From: Chaenocephalus aceratus
Lineage: Eukaryota; Chordata; Actinopteri; Perciformes; Channichthyidae
Assembly (NCBI GenBank): GCA_023974075.1
Contig: CM043800.1
Span: 24,939,718 to 25,003,717, forward strand
Reading direction: 5' to 3'
Length of the DNA: 64,000 bases
Part shown: positions 28,201-49,434 of the stretch, in pieces
How the letters are laid out: each line of letters starts with the position of its first letter
Position numbering within the stretch: position 1 is the stretch's first letter
Translations under genes and position numbers: made by a program
Notes under the pieces: generated by a model
Database searches by the model: none
Told to the model about the DNA's origin: nothing
Seen by the model: only the letters and a program-made list of their open reading frames with translations

Positions 28201-30403
28201 GTCAGAGCTGTCAGTCAATAACAGCCCCTGTAGGCTCAGACCGGCACATGCAATATGAGGCCTGCATACTCATATCTACTCTGCTAGGGCTGCTTTACTT
28301 TGACTGATACAGCTTGGGAGATACGTTGTGTCTCTAACTGTCAAAAGATCCTATGAATGTCTTAGAAACCAAGAATCCCATGAATTGATATGTTTAAGAG
28401 TGACGTGTCCCTTCATTAAGTTGAAGATGGGCTGTTGTTTATATCTGAGTTAATCCCTTATACAATATTTGCAAAAATCTACGGGTATTTCAAACTGATT
28501 CTTCGCTTTGTAATTTCATTGTCATGATAAAACATGGGAGGCACATCCTTGGCTATCCAATACAAATAAAGCCTCTTCTTTAATCCGGTCGGTCTCCGGT
28601 TTGCCTGCACATCTCCTGTAGTTAAGATATCTCTCCTTTCTTAATATTTTTTATACTTTTACTATTTTGCTAATTTGTGTAGTAGAGCTGCAGAGATATC
28701 ATTGTATCCCCTGGTAGAGCTGCAGAACTATAAACCCATTGGTTTTGTCTTATTGTGTCATCTAAACTCAATGTTCGAAACCTACCACCTCATTCCCTAT
28801 CAGAGAGTGGTTAGATCACTTATCGATTCACCCCCTCGTATAACGCAAGCTATTAGCTCAGTCTCCAACTCTCTCACACACACAAACAGTCATAAAGCAG
28901 GTCTGTGATAGCTGCGGCCCCCCTTCCCCCAGGGCTTCATTTAGGAGTTGTCAGAAATCACTTTACTCACTGAGGACAGTAAACACTATTGGCACGTTCT
29001 TCTGCCTGCAGAGCAAATGCACCCTCGCCCCACCTTTCACACCGTCACCTTCACACCCCAAAAGACAATGAAAATACATTTGTCCTCATTGTTGTTTGCT
29101 TATTACACTCATAGCTAAATACTGTGTAAGCGTTATGTGAACAAAAACAGGTCTGTCTTTGTCTTATTCTGCATACATATATTGGTTTTTGCAGTTTGTC
29201 TGTTGGGGTGTCTGTGTGTACCAAAGGCTGAAGGCTTCCATTGTGCAGATGAAATGTTTGCTTTAGAGATAAGGAGGCACCGATGAGCCATCGATCAGCA
29301 CTCATGAAACACATCCGACCCCGGTGACACATATTTGCATGCACACACTCAGCCACATGAACACGTCCAGCTGACAAACACAGGACACATTATTTAAGCT
29401 CTGAATGTATTAGATCTCATTCCAGCCTGTCATGCCTTGGTCTCCTGCCATGTGAGTGACTCTAAGTGTGTATTGACAGCTGACTTAAAATGCTCGTTGT
29501 CAGTAGACTTATCCATTAAGCTGTGACACCGCTCTCTCTCCATTTAGAGACGCAGACTGGCCAGGGCCTTAAGCAGTGATTATGGTATTGGGCAGTGGGA
29601 GCTGGGGGCTGCACCGTCATTAGTCTGGTTAATCAGAGCCGTGCTCCGGGTTAAGCTCCGGACCCTCAAGAGACAGGCTGATGAGCTGAGAGCCGTGCCC
29701 CGCCTGCAGTGTTCGGGCCCCGGCTCCAGTGGCTCCCCTGGCCCCTGCATGCTCCAGCCAGAAATCTATAACTCCCCCCTGGAGCTCTGCGCGGAGGCTC
29801 AGCCTCCTGGACAACACTGACACACCATGCATGGTAATGAGACACACACAGAATGACACACTGTCACACACACCTGTTAGCACACACCCACACTTGCCAC
29901 TGATGCAGTGTTAGCAATCATCACTTAGTTTCTATGAGTTTGCTCTGCTCTACCAAGAAAAGCGCTTTATGCTCAATAGCAGTCAAAAAAACAAGCGTAT
30001 CCCTCTGTGTTTCCCCAGTTAGCAGTGACCTTGACTTAACGACGCATGTGATCCGACATCTAAATGCTTAACTACCCCTGTCCTTGGAGCCCAATAATAA
30101 CCAGCTCAGCACAATGAGTGTATAATGACCACAGGGACTGTTGGGTTTTCAAACAGGAACGACCCAAACACACTCATAGATAGACACATTCCCAAGGGGA
30201 AATGAGGGTCTCAGCTCAGCAGGGACCCTCCAGAAACATGAATCTGAGCCAGGCCTGCCATTGGCCAGCGTCCTTTATCCATGTGTCCCCTGTGAGCTCA
30301 TTAGCCCCAATCATAACCACTTCCCTATGTCTGCTTTACATGCCCCATCCATCTCCACCCTGCCACGCACAAATTACACTCTCCATCAGGATCTGACGGA
30401 CAG

Positions 30404-30513
<110 letters not shown>

Positions 30514-31242
30514 TGCAGGAGTGTGTGTTTAAAGGACAAGCAAGGTCGGAGAGACCCCAACATTTCCCAGTGGACTTAGCAGACCCTAGTAGAGCAGGAT
30601 AAAGTGGGCGGGAGAAGCCATAAGAGGAGACAACCAGGGGTGAAAAGGTAGAAGGAGGTTAAGAAGTGTGTTTTCAGGTGATGAAGTGGATGACTATAGG
30701 TTTCAGTTCCTGGTCTGTGCTGCTCTCCTGTGTGCTGTGTGACCCAGATGGGCGACGAGGGAGAAAAAAAGGGAAGGGGGGGGGGGGGGGGGCAGAGTGA
30801 GGTAAAGAAAGAGGCTTTTCATTAAAAAAATGAGTTTATGTTGCAGACACAGGAAGGACCCCAGAGAACCACAGAATAGGATGAGACAACAAAGAGCCCC
30901 ATCATCAGCTGAGTGAATGCATCTGTCCATCTATCCCTTTTATCTCCCGCTACTCTTTTTTCAGCACCTCATCCTCTCTTAATCAGCCTCTCATTGTGCC
31001 ATTAGCTCAACCTGTAGTCTTAATCAGAGGCTTGGCACAGACATCATCGCTAACTACTGCCCTTCTCACACACCTACACACGCGTACAAACACTAGATAA
31101 ACACGTTTCAATGTGACACCAATCATGTCATCCACTCAATGAGCTCTCCCCCCTCCATCATGTAGCCCACAACCCAAACAAAACACATGGGACGCTCATC
31201 TCTCCCATCATCAGCCAACACACAGGCTAAAGTGTTTGTGTC

Positions 31243-31257
31243 AGTGTGTGTGTGTGT

Positions 31258-31327
<70 letters not shown>
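31243..31327. repeat. (TG)n microsatellite
   Basis: A TG tract with one GAGT interruption near 31262. A CA tract of similar length follows about 125 bp further on. Confidence 0.97.
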
Positions 31328-31329
<2 letters not shown>

Positions 31330-31436
31330 ATGTGTGTGTCTGTGTCACAAGGGGAAGGAAAACAATTTTAACTCAGTAACCTGAATCACCTCCTATCCCA
31401 AATCTCTGCTGCATGAATACTGTACACACACTCCTG

Positions 31437-31450
31437 CAGACAGACAGACA

Positions 31451-31503
<53 letters not shown>
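31437..31503. repeat. (CAGA)n(CA)n microsatellite
   Basis: A few CAGA units are followed by about 26 CA units. It is in the opposite sense to the TG tract at 31243-31327, so the two could pair as an inverted repeat. Confidence 0.97.
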
Positions 31504-31511
<8 letters not shown>

Positions 31512-31653
31512 ACGTCAGTGAGTGTGTATTGATAATGGCCATTAGCATATTTATGATCATTGCCAGCCTCTCATTGTTTGCGCGCTCCATTAATCTTCAT
31601 CTGCTGCCTGCCGACTGACAGCTCAATCTAACAGGCCATCGCTGGGCACTGGG

Positions 31654-31679
31654 CACGCGCGCGCGCGCGCGCACGCGCA

Positions 31680-31740
<61 letters not shown>
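31654..31740. repeat. (CG)n(CGCA)n(CA)n alternating tract
   Basis: About 8 CG units run into CGCA units and then about 30 CA units, with no break in purine-pyrimidine alternation. Such a sequence is a strong candidate for Z-DNA. Confidence 0.97.
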
Positions 31741-31742
<2 letters not shown>

Positions 31743-32242
31743 TTGTACATAAAGCCTACTTGCATCAACAATTGAGGGGCATTGTCTCACACATGCAGAC
31801 ACACAGATTCACATTTAGGCCGACAGCGTGATTGACATACACCCCTGTGAGTGTTATCTCTGGAGGTTACCCTCCCAAGCTGTGTGGGGGTCTGCTCAGC
31901 GGCTCCTGTGCAGCAAAGTTGTACCCGCAGGCGAGTGTCAGCTCCTTCTGGGCCATAGGTGGGCGATGGTACCCCTTGATCAGGGTGCAGCAAGCCTCTC
32001 ACTCACTATACGCCTAAACAAACACCCACATGTGCACTGTCGTCTATCCCATCCCTCCATCCTCCCCATTAAAGACCCCTGCCTGTTGTTGCCCTAAGCC
32101 AGTCCCCAGCAGAACTACACTAAACGAACACCCCTCAGGCTAACGTCTGTAAAGAAACAACCCCTCCTTAGGGCGAAAAGCATAACAATCTGAAGAATGC
32201 ACCAGGTAAAATCAGAAACCTCCAGTGTGCTAAACATTCCCT

Positions 32243-32266
32243 GTGTGTGCGTGTGCGTGTGCGTGC

Positions 32267-32310
<44 letters not shown>
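32243..32310. repeat. (TG)n microsatellite with CGTG head
   Basis: TGCGTG-type units pass into about 20 TG units. Confidence 0.97.
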
Positions 32311-32312
<2 letters not shown>

Positions 32313-33959
32313 TGACAGCATGTGAATGTGCGTTTGCAAGTGAGCGCTGGTGTAATGTGCACTCAAATGTTAATGTGTTTGTTTAAAGCCAGTATGACGG
32401 ACTGACTCACAGCTGATTACTGGCTGAATGAGTGCTGGAAGCCAGCCAAGTTCAATGGGAGGTCTGCCCCCCCATCCCTCCTCTTGCATTACCCTGCTGC
32501 TCCAGGAAGAGAAAAAAACAGAAATCTTAATTTAAAATGTCTAAATCCACCTCTTGCTATTTTCCAACATTTTGAGGATTTAAGTGTTTTTCGAGAGTTT
32601 GATGTGAAAAGGGATACACTTTTCACACCAAGAGGTGATTCGCTTTAGCTCATAATCGGACTGAACTGCAATTCAGTTTCATTTCCTTTTTTTTGGGATT
32701 TTTGAGGCATCTGTTCTACCAGTCATTTTTAAACGAGACAGCAGTGGTCAGAGCCAATAAGACCAATAATGTCCGAGAGGCAAGATTTTAACTGATGATA
32801 AAACCAAGCCTTGAATATAACCTAGGCCACATTGTAGCCTATTACATTTTAAACACAAACAGAAAGAGTAAAAAAGATGCTAATGCACAAAACATTTTTC
32901 TGATGAGCACTTTTCTCATATGGTGTATTAAACTGCATACTTTTAAAAATCAAAATACAACGGCTTGCAAAAAGGTAAAGGAAAAAATTATAATTTATTT
33001 TTCTATTACAATCCAATGTCGAAAGAAATATGTCTATTCAAGAATCATTCGGTGATCATTAAGTATCAAAATATACCCAAAATGCATACTGTATGCTCTC
33101 AGTTTCATTGAACAATAAATATTAGAAACACACCAATGCTTTGTGGAAACTATGATGACTATTAATATGTTACATATTTGTCAGAACAGTGTGTGAATGC
33201 CAAGTTGTTTTCTCTCAGCGTAATCTTGTGTTGTACCTTATCTGACTACACGCCATCAATGCTGCTGGACATTTCCTCATAACTTTACATCTGAAACAAG
33301 ACTCCTTACATTTTTATGGATAAACCTCCTGTAAATTAGATGACGTGTGATGTATGAAATCTATGGACTCGTTTATCTTTAAGCGATAAGATGGTTTAAA
33401 CTACAACGTGCAGAACAAGTCGTAATGCTTCTCTTTCCTGGGCCATAAAGCTATTTTTTATAGAGGCTATCTTTAATATTCCACTATCAGAGAATATAGA
33501 CGTTTTATTGTGAGAGAAGAGTTTTATGTAGCTTTAGTAAATCATTTCTTTCCTCTGTGATATCAGCTCCTTATACTGTTATTCCAGTGCGGGTAAGAGT
33601 TGTGCAGTGTTAACATTTATGAGGTGTAAGCTAATATATTTGAATAGTTTATGGAAGCAGTAAAGAGTGAAATACATAATTTGCTAACATGTACCATGTA
33701 AAACAGCTCTTAAAGATGAGCTGTGAATACAAATGCAGACTTTCTATTGTTTAAGCATATTCTATCATTCATGATCAGGAAGGCTCTTTCTCCTCGCTGC
33801 ATTCTTCCAACAGTAAAACTCCTCCTGTCTTCTTGGCAACGTTTGATAGTATTTGTAGTGAGAAGGAAAGCGTACACTAATGCATCTTCACACATCACAG
33901 GATATTAACCCTGTAGGTCCAGATTCACTGATTTAAACATGTTTAATGCATCAAAGAGA

Positions 33960-34315
33960 ACCATCAATCAATGTGTATTTAGCCCAATATCACACATGTT
34001 ACATTTGTCTCAGTGGACTTCACAGTTTGTACAGAATATCAGTATGACAATACGACACCCTCTGTCCTTAGACCCTCACATCGTACAAGGAAACACTTCC
34101 AAAGAAGGAAAAACCCCACAGTTTAAAGGGGGACATGGGAGAAACCTCAGGGAGAGCAACAGAGGAGGGATCCCTCTCCCAGGACGGACAGACGTGCAAT
34201 AGATGCCGTGTGTAAATCCAAGAGATAATACATTTTACGTAGGTAGACCAAATGTTTGGAAATGCATGGGTCTGTAATAAGAAGATGAATCCACGAGGAT
34301 GTCAACAATCAACAA
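33960..34315 (-). mobile_element. 3' fragment of an L2-like LINE
   Basis: This matches the 3' end of the copy at 49435-51535 over about 350 bp ('TAGCCCAATATCACA', 'CAGGGAGAGCAACAGAGGAGG', 'CCAGGACGGACAGACGTG'). It is much shorter and lacks the reverse-transcriptase part. The ATCAATCAAT start corresponds to the (AATC)n tail of the longer copy. Confidence 0.8.
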
Positions 34316-36629
34316 GAGAAGAGTCATTGTTGCATGTTTGTGTTTGATGAATTGGGATTAAATAACGGTTTTGTTAGAGAGGAAATACACACTTTAGCAC
34401 ATCAGGTGCACATCATAATACATCTAACTGTAATACTAACTGCATATTTGTATTTTGTAAAGTTACTTTGCTGATTAATGTAATAGAGTATTACGTAAAG
34501 ATAACAGAAACAAACCCTCATGATGGCAGGAAAAGGGAAAACACTGAATAAAATGTAGTTGTATATAATGCAATTGTGTTATGTCTATAATAGAGTAAAT
34601 TAAATGGGAACTGCTTAATCTAAAAAGTCTTTATTTTTGGAACAGACGTTTTGAGGTAAAGTGTAAGAGATCCGTACTAACTTTTTGTTTAATTATACCA
34701 ATCCTAACCCTACATTCATCCAAAACATTATATTTAAATATGCGTATGACATAAGACATACACTGCCCTGAACACCACCCCTTGTTGCATTATGTTTACA
34801 TTTCAAGTACATCTGTATGTTTTAGGGCAATGAGGCAATGAGCCCATGACCCAGTTGTATGCTGGAGGTTTAGCGTGATGAGTTTCTCTCTTCATCAGCT
34901 GCATTTAGCCCATGATTAACTCCCAATCCTATGGCATGATTAAAAGTCAGAGTAAAAATATTCCATACATATTTAATATTTCCCTAACAAGGAAACCAGC
35001 TCCCAAACTGCCAACAGAATAGATATACACTCCTAACCCGCACACACTTCCACATACATCTCCCCTTCCTCGCCTGAAAACACACACCTAAACATTTCGC
35101 CGCTATCTCCCCCACACCTCGGTGCTGGCTAGCTGGAATTAGAAAAACCAACCCCGCGGTCTCATTAATTAATTAAACACCATGTGCCAGTGGCACCTGG
35201 GTACCGGTTATCGCTGCCACTCAGACACACCGTGATCTCAATAACCACCCCACCACGGGGCACTGAAGTAGGGGGGGGGGGGGGGTTCTTCCACAACTTA
35301 AAGGTAAAACATTTCTTTTTTTGATATGTATGAGAAAAAAATGGAAGAGATAGAAATGAGACTTCAGACACCATCTTTCTGTGTACGCAGCAAAGTGGGA
35401 CCCATTTAAAGGGGTCTGTGTGTCTCTCCCTGTCTTACAGGCTCCACGGGGCCTTTCTATCATCTGCTCCAGCAGGGCCCCTAAATCACTGCAGCAATGC
35501 CCTCCGCATCATCTACTCTCAATACATCTGCATGTGGAAACACAACAGTAAACTACAAATACACACACATACCTTGCTGCTTTTGCTTTAAATATATATT
35601 TTTTTTACCAAAGAAAAGGTTAAAAATATGTTTTATATCTACATTGTGCGCTCAGGAAATCCCCTTTTCTCTCCTTTTTATAAACACATCAATGTTTCAT
35701 AAAGGGTTTGAAAACCTCACTTATATTTATGATTATATATGAAGATTATGTACGAATATATTGGGTTATTTTGTTTAAGACAACAACGATGTGGATTGGG
35801 TCATAAGGAAAAATTCTTTTGGCACACTTTCTCTATTTCATATAAAGCTATATTTAAGAAAAATAATAATGTAATAAATGTTTTAATCACATTTGTATGC
35901 CTTATGTATGGTCATGAGTTTTGTCGCTTGGCTCTACATGAGCTCACAGAGCAGATTCCTAACACTACCTTAAAAAGGCAATTAAGTATCTCATTTTGAA
36001 TCTTATTTTTATGTGAAAGAATATCAACAATTAATGTCATGAACATATGAATCGGACATTTAATAGCCTATATAACCAACACCTTAAAAAATAATAATAC
36101 AGGCATACATTCAGCACACACCAACTATATCAGGATCACTATTATACATTGACTGAGGTGCATCACTGAGGTATACTGAGGCTAGACCTTAGTATTTATT
36201 TCAAATCAAACCACCTGCACTAATTGGATCTATAGGGACAAATCGCTTTCAGTTCTGAAAACAAGCAGCAGCGCTGTTTGGTTTTTCTGCATTTCAGATT
36301 ATGAAATTGACTCTGAAGAAATGTCTGAATCAATACGAGAAATGGGAATTGAAAACTCACTGCAGGTTAACCACACATTTTAAACAAACTTTAGCAAATA
36401 TCTGAATAATTATATAATATTTACATCAACTGATACACAGTGGCAGCCTGAACCATAGAACAAAAGAGCACATATTAGATGAATGGGCAATATATTAGAC
36501 TGCCTATCATTTTGAAAGTGTCGCAGTCAAGGCTAACGGCGGCTATTGAAGGTGTTTTATTACACAACATCACAGCGTCCCATTAATGAGAAAATACACT
36601 TCAGTCCGTCTGTTGAGCTCACAGCAACC

Positions 36630-37877
36630 ATGGACCCTATGGCAAACTGGAACAGCCTTTTTTCCCAAATTACATGGCGACAGGTGAGACTTATTTTGCA
36701 TTTATTATATTACCATTACCTGGTGTACATACAGTACTTTCAAGGTATATCCATCTCTATGTCTGCCACCCAATTTAAAAAGGTGGTATACAAAATGAAA
36801 GTATGTTGGTGACAACAGCTAAGGAAACTCTGATAGCACTTATCTGAAGTTTAATTAGTGTGATTCTCATTCAAATACTGCTGAAAAAGGCCTTGTTTTA
36901 TGTATAGTTTCCATTTTAAATGTCCCTTATATTTTAAGGTTGCTCTCTTAAAAGTGCCGAATAGTTAGATTTTATGTCCATAGTTGTTGGAAATGGAAAA
37001 CCATTTCTTCATTTAAATTCTGCAAGGAAAAACGACGTTTGGATTCTGTACACTGCTCTGACTCAGCCTTTTTACCTTTAGGTTGAACAGAGCGTGTCCA
37101 CAGCAGAGATTGGAGACTTGATTGAGTTTGCAAATCCATGGTCAGGACTGTGTCTTTGGGGCGTTTATGTTGGAGATGGCTGTGTTTTCCATTTTGGAGT
37201 GGGAGGTAAGAAAATGAAATGGGACTTAATTTAAAATAATCACACTGCATTTGTAGAATTTAAAACGTGTCACTCAGACATTTAAAATCAACCAGATTTA
37301 TTGTACTGAAATGTCCTTTACTTCACTGTATTTCTTGGTTATGGTAAGATGAGAACATGACACAGAGAGCCTGCCGCAGCCTCCTTCAACAAATAGTTCC
37401 AAAGTCAAAGGTGACCGTGTTCTGAGGAAGACCAGGATCTGCACTCAGCGCATTACGGAGATCAAAGTGCCGCTGGGAACTCGCATCAGGGTCAACAACA
37501 ACAACAAGCACCACCTGCTTCCATCTACACAGGAGACCAATCGCTGAGAGACCTTTCTGCATCAGGAGTTCAAATACGACCTGATGAACTTCAACAGTGA
37601 GCATTTCACCACATTTGTTCGATACGGCCATGCTGAGTGCAACCAGGTTGGTTTAACCAAGTGATTGTGTGGTGTGGTTGGTATTAGATTTTAGCCATAT
37701 GATTTGATGTCCTAATTATTTACTTTTTTTATTCACTTTAAGAACAAGAGGACAAGGGGACACGTCTCAAACTCTGAACATGATAATGCAGCAACGGACG
37801 GAGACAGAAACTTAAGATGTTCTGCGGCGCCTCCCATGTACATCTATCAAATTGACTTTGTTAATGAGCGAAAATAA
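36630..37877 (+). pseudogene. PLAAT/LRAT-type acyltransferase relative, disabled
   Basis: Apparent exons: 36630-36683 (MDPMANWNSLFSQITWRQ), 37082-37205, 37349-37646 and 37743-37877. Family signs are GDLIEF, then WGVYVGDGCVFHF, an RVNN strand and NSEHFTTFVRYG, in the order found in PLAAT (HRASLS) and LRAT NlpC/P60-like enzymes. Those enzymes are small phospholipases/acyltransferases with a His and a Cys at the active site. Here the His before 'WxVYVGDG' is Leu, and the Cys of 'NCEHF' is Ser. Exon 3 has a frameshift that meets TGA at 37423-37425, and in the shifted frame a TGA at 37545-37547. The first two exons and the last remain open. A 155-bp GT..AG segment (37411-37565) could remove both lesions in frame but would delete the RVNN strand. 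Closest paralog unknown. Confidence 0.7.
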
Positions 37878-37879
37878 AA

Positions 37880-38840
37880 CTCCTTCGCTGATTCATTGTC
37901 TGAGAATGTTTCATTTACCAACAAGGAACAATCAAATCTGTTCAACGAAAGGAGAAAAAAACCTTAACATTTCTGTTCCGAGCAAAGTCTATTAAAAGCC
38001 AAACAAAGCAAACCCCATAAGAGTCAGGAAAGTATGTGTCCTCTTGTTTATTAAGACTTCAGGAATGTCAATACAAGCTTTTCTATACAGTAGGAGGGCT
38101 GAGGAGGCCAGCTGGAGACACAATGACCTTCTGCTATTCTCCTCGTTGATAATGCCCCAGACAAAGTCCCACTGCCCATCAACTAGACCTCTAATAAAGC
38201 CAAACACTCTCTATCATCCACTAATAACTTCCACACAGCAGCCAGAGTCAGAACAGGCCAGCGTTTTCTGAATGCGAGGAGTTGAACAAAGCTCTGGGCG
38301 GACAGGAAGTGGAGGAAAGCATCCCGTTTATCGATCTGGGGCTGTGCACTGCCTGATGGCACAGGGTGGTAACTACATTCTTCTTCTTCATCACCCAAAC
38401 ACACAAACTCAAAGATTACTGTATCAAAGCAAAGGGGGAAAAAAACATACACAGTGCAAAACATTTCTGTCTAACAATCAATCCTTTTGGTATGCTCATT
38501 TGCTAGGCTCTTGGTTCTGTCGCTGCTACACATGTACAATATCACACACACACTCGCATACACACTTGCAGGTGTGGTATTCTTCCAGAGATATAGGCAA
38601 ACTCGTTATTCTTGTCTTAATTGGTATAGAGATTCCGCCCTTTTTTTCCTCTCAGCAACCCCTCCAGGGGAATGCTGATTGATTTTCCTCTGAGTCCTGA
38701 TAATACTCCCACCTCCCTGCACATCTACACACATCCTCTATTAGAAGATGTTCATTTCACCTCACTGCAGACCCCAGTGAACCACAGACAATTCATAGTT
38801 CAGTTTAGGATCGTTTGTTTAACCTGTCTTCTGCGTTACC
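37880..38840. other. Spacer between PLAAT-like locus and ALG2
   Basis: This includes the probable ALG2 3' UTR on the minus strand (from 38841 downward). AATAAA-type words on the minus strand are present, but the cleavage site is not clear. No other gene was seen. Confidence 0.4.
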
Positions 38841-38841
38841 A

Positions 38842-44290
<5,449 letters not shown>

Positions 44291-44960
44291 CCTGCACACA
44301 AATGTATAAAGTTAAAATTGAATCTGGTATAAATGTTACCACAAGACAATGCTTGTTGCAGTGAGGGTTAAAGTTAAACACATTGTACATCACCGTGTCA
44401 TGCAGAAGGACAGATAAATGGAGGAGCACAGTGAGACAGTTGACAGTTTGAATATTCACAAAGACAGAAGTACAAAGTGTATATGCATGACATGACACAA
44501 TAAACATTTATGGGAATTACAGCCTAAATCTGAGTAACAGAGAAAATGAATTTCAATTGTTTTTGATGATGGTTTAAACAAACAACTCTCTCCAACACAA
44601 GTAACCAGAATTCAAAACTCTTAACCCTTGAAGCCCTTACTGTCAGGACTTTTTAGCAGCAAATTGTTTCTGTCATGGAGGAAAACCTCCAGCTGATTTT
44701 ACGTTTAAGGATAAGTCAGACTGATAGCAAGAATATAAATGACTATTGAAATGTTATGAAATGTAGTATGGTAACTGTTCGTTATAAAAAAAGTTATTCT
44801 GAATGTCTTGTGTATGTTTTACGTAACGTTGCAAATATTATGCATGCTAGCCTATGTAGCTAATGAAATAATCGTTCAGAAAGCTAACTTTATGGGCAGT
44901 TGTCTTTCGTGAACAAAACTACATCTCCGTACAATCTAATAATGGTTGAGTTATATTTAC

Positions 44961-45065
44961 CTTTGGATCTTGTCCGAGTTTTGAAACCTGTGATTATGCT
45001 AGTCTAGAAGCCAGTATCAGCATGTACAACTGTCAGGAAACTCTAACGGTAGGACGCCATGTTGG
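44961..45065 (-). other. alg2: Putative ALG2 5' UTR exon
   Basis: On the minus strand a donor (CCAAAG/GTAAATATAA) at 44961/44960 could join the acceptor just before the ALG2 start at 44291. The exon would contain a 5-codon upstream ORF (ATG 45060 to TAG 45043). The left limit of the exon is the donor; the transcription start is not known and the outer limit is a guess. Confidence 0.5.
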
Positions 45066-45551
45066 CTCAAATTATGTGTTGTGGTCATGCTAGTTGCGCT
45101 TCGTGTTTGAGCCACAATGGCGCTAGTTTCCCCTACTCATGTAAACGGAGGCGCTTCCTGTGAGACACGTCTCCTTCAAAATCAAGGCTGACCAAAAATG
45201 TGCCTTTGAATTAAGGTACAAGAATACACAAAAACAAATACACTAAAACACGTATAGGCGTTGAAAACAAGTTGAATTTAAGTGGCAAAGAAAAACAAGC
45301 TCTAAAACTAAGGTTGAGTTCATTATGTTATTGGGTTAACGGGATCAGACAGTCAAGCATCTGCTCGGTCACCTGCACTGGTCTTGTGTTTTGCAGTCGT
45401 GTCCTTTTTAGATAGACGTCAGCTCTGTGGGATCTTCTCAAGTTTTGACCAATTCACACGCCTGCTGTCTGCTATTCATTTGACGTGGACATCATCTTGA
45501 AGAAGGCTCTGGCTTTTTAACTTGCATCGGGACAACAACACAAACAACAAA
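45066..45551. promoter_or_regulatory. ALG2/SEC61B bidirectional promoter region
   Basis: About 500 bp separate the putative ALG2 first exon (minus) and the SEC61B start codon (plus). No TATA box stands out. The head-to-head arrangement is the same as in mammals and suggests shared control of two ER housekeeping genes. The SEC61B 5' UTR must end at ATG 45552. Confidence 0.6.
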
Positions 45552-48551
<3,000 letters not shown>

Positions 48552-48954
48552 ACTCCCCCTGACGACCTTTGACCCTGCGCCTCAGCTTCTTAACACATTG
48601 GACCTGGACCAAACGACAAATGAACAACAACCCCCCCGCTTCCATTCTGCACTACAACACACGCAGACACACACACTTTTTTTTAATTCAGTACATGATT
48701 TTCATCTGCACTGATGTTGGTATCCACCTTGCTTCTGTCCCCGCCTGTGTTTTAAATAACTGATGGGGTGAAGGTGAGGAAGCCATGTCTGTGTTTTTGT
48801 ATATGGCCCGCCTCCGAGCAGCAGCTGCATTCAAGTTCAGTGCAGCTTTCAAGGACATTGTTGTTTTCAGGCCCCAGCAAACATTTCCTCTTGTAGCCTG
48901 AATTGACTTTTTTTCATTGTTAACATTTGTACAAATGTAATTGTAATATTGTAC

Positions 48955-48960
48955 AATAAA
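48955..48960 (+). terminator. sec61b: SEC61B poly(A) signal
   Basis: AATAAA lies about 400 bp after the stop codon. The 3' UTR (48552 to about 48980) has no repeat until here. This length fits the gene. Confidence 0.7.
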
Positions 48961-49434
48961 AAAGTAAAAATCTATGTGCATGACATGTGGAAGTTTACTC
49001 TTATTTAGTTCAGATATAATTAATGAGAAAAGCTCCTTCACAAACATATTGTATATTCTCTTTTTGATCTCTCTTCCGGACTATTGAAAGCTGTACATTT
49101 TGTCATAAGGCATCGTAAAACATTCAGACTTGTGATTACACAGTTCCCCTAAAGCTTAATGCTTGATTTAAACAACTAACTGGATGATTTGCCCATAACT
49201 CTCAGTAATCATTCTTTTATATTCGTGAAATCTCAAATACTAAAACTACATGTATACTCATAATCTTTTATTTATTTAAAAGGGACAGTGCACATGAATA
49301 ATTCTGTAAATGTGCCAGAGTTAGCCAAGAAGCTATTTTTCATCTGTAGTCCCTGGACAGATGTAAGTCACCCTAGAAAACGAATTTCATACTCTTTCAT
49401 ATTTCATATCATCACCATCTGAAATGTCTGTCCA

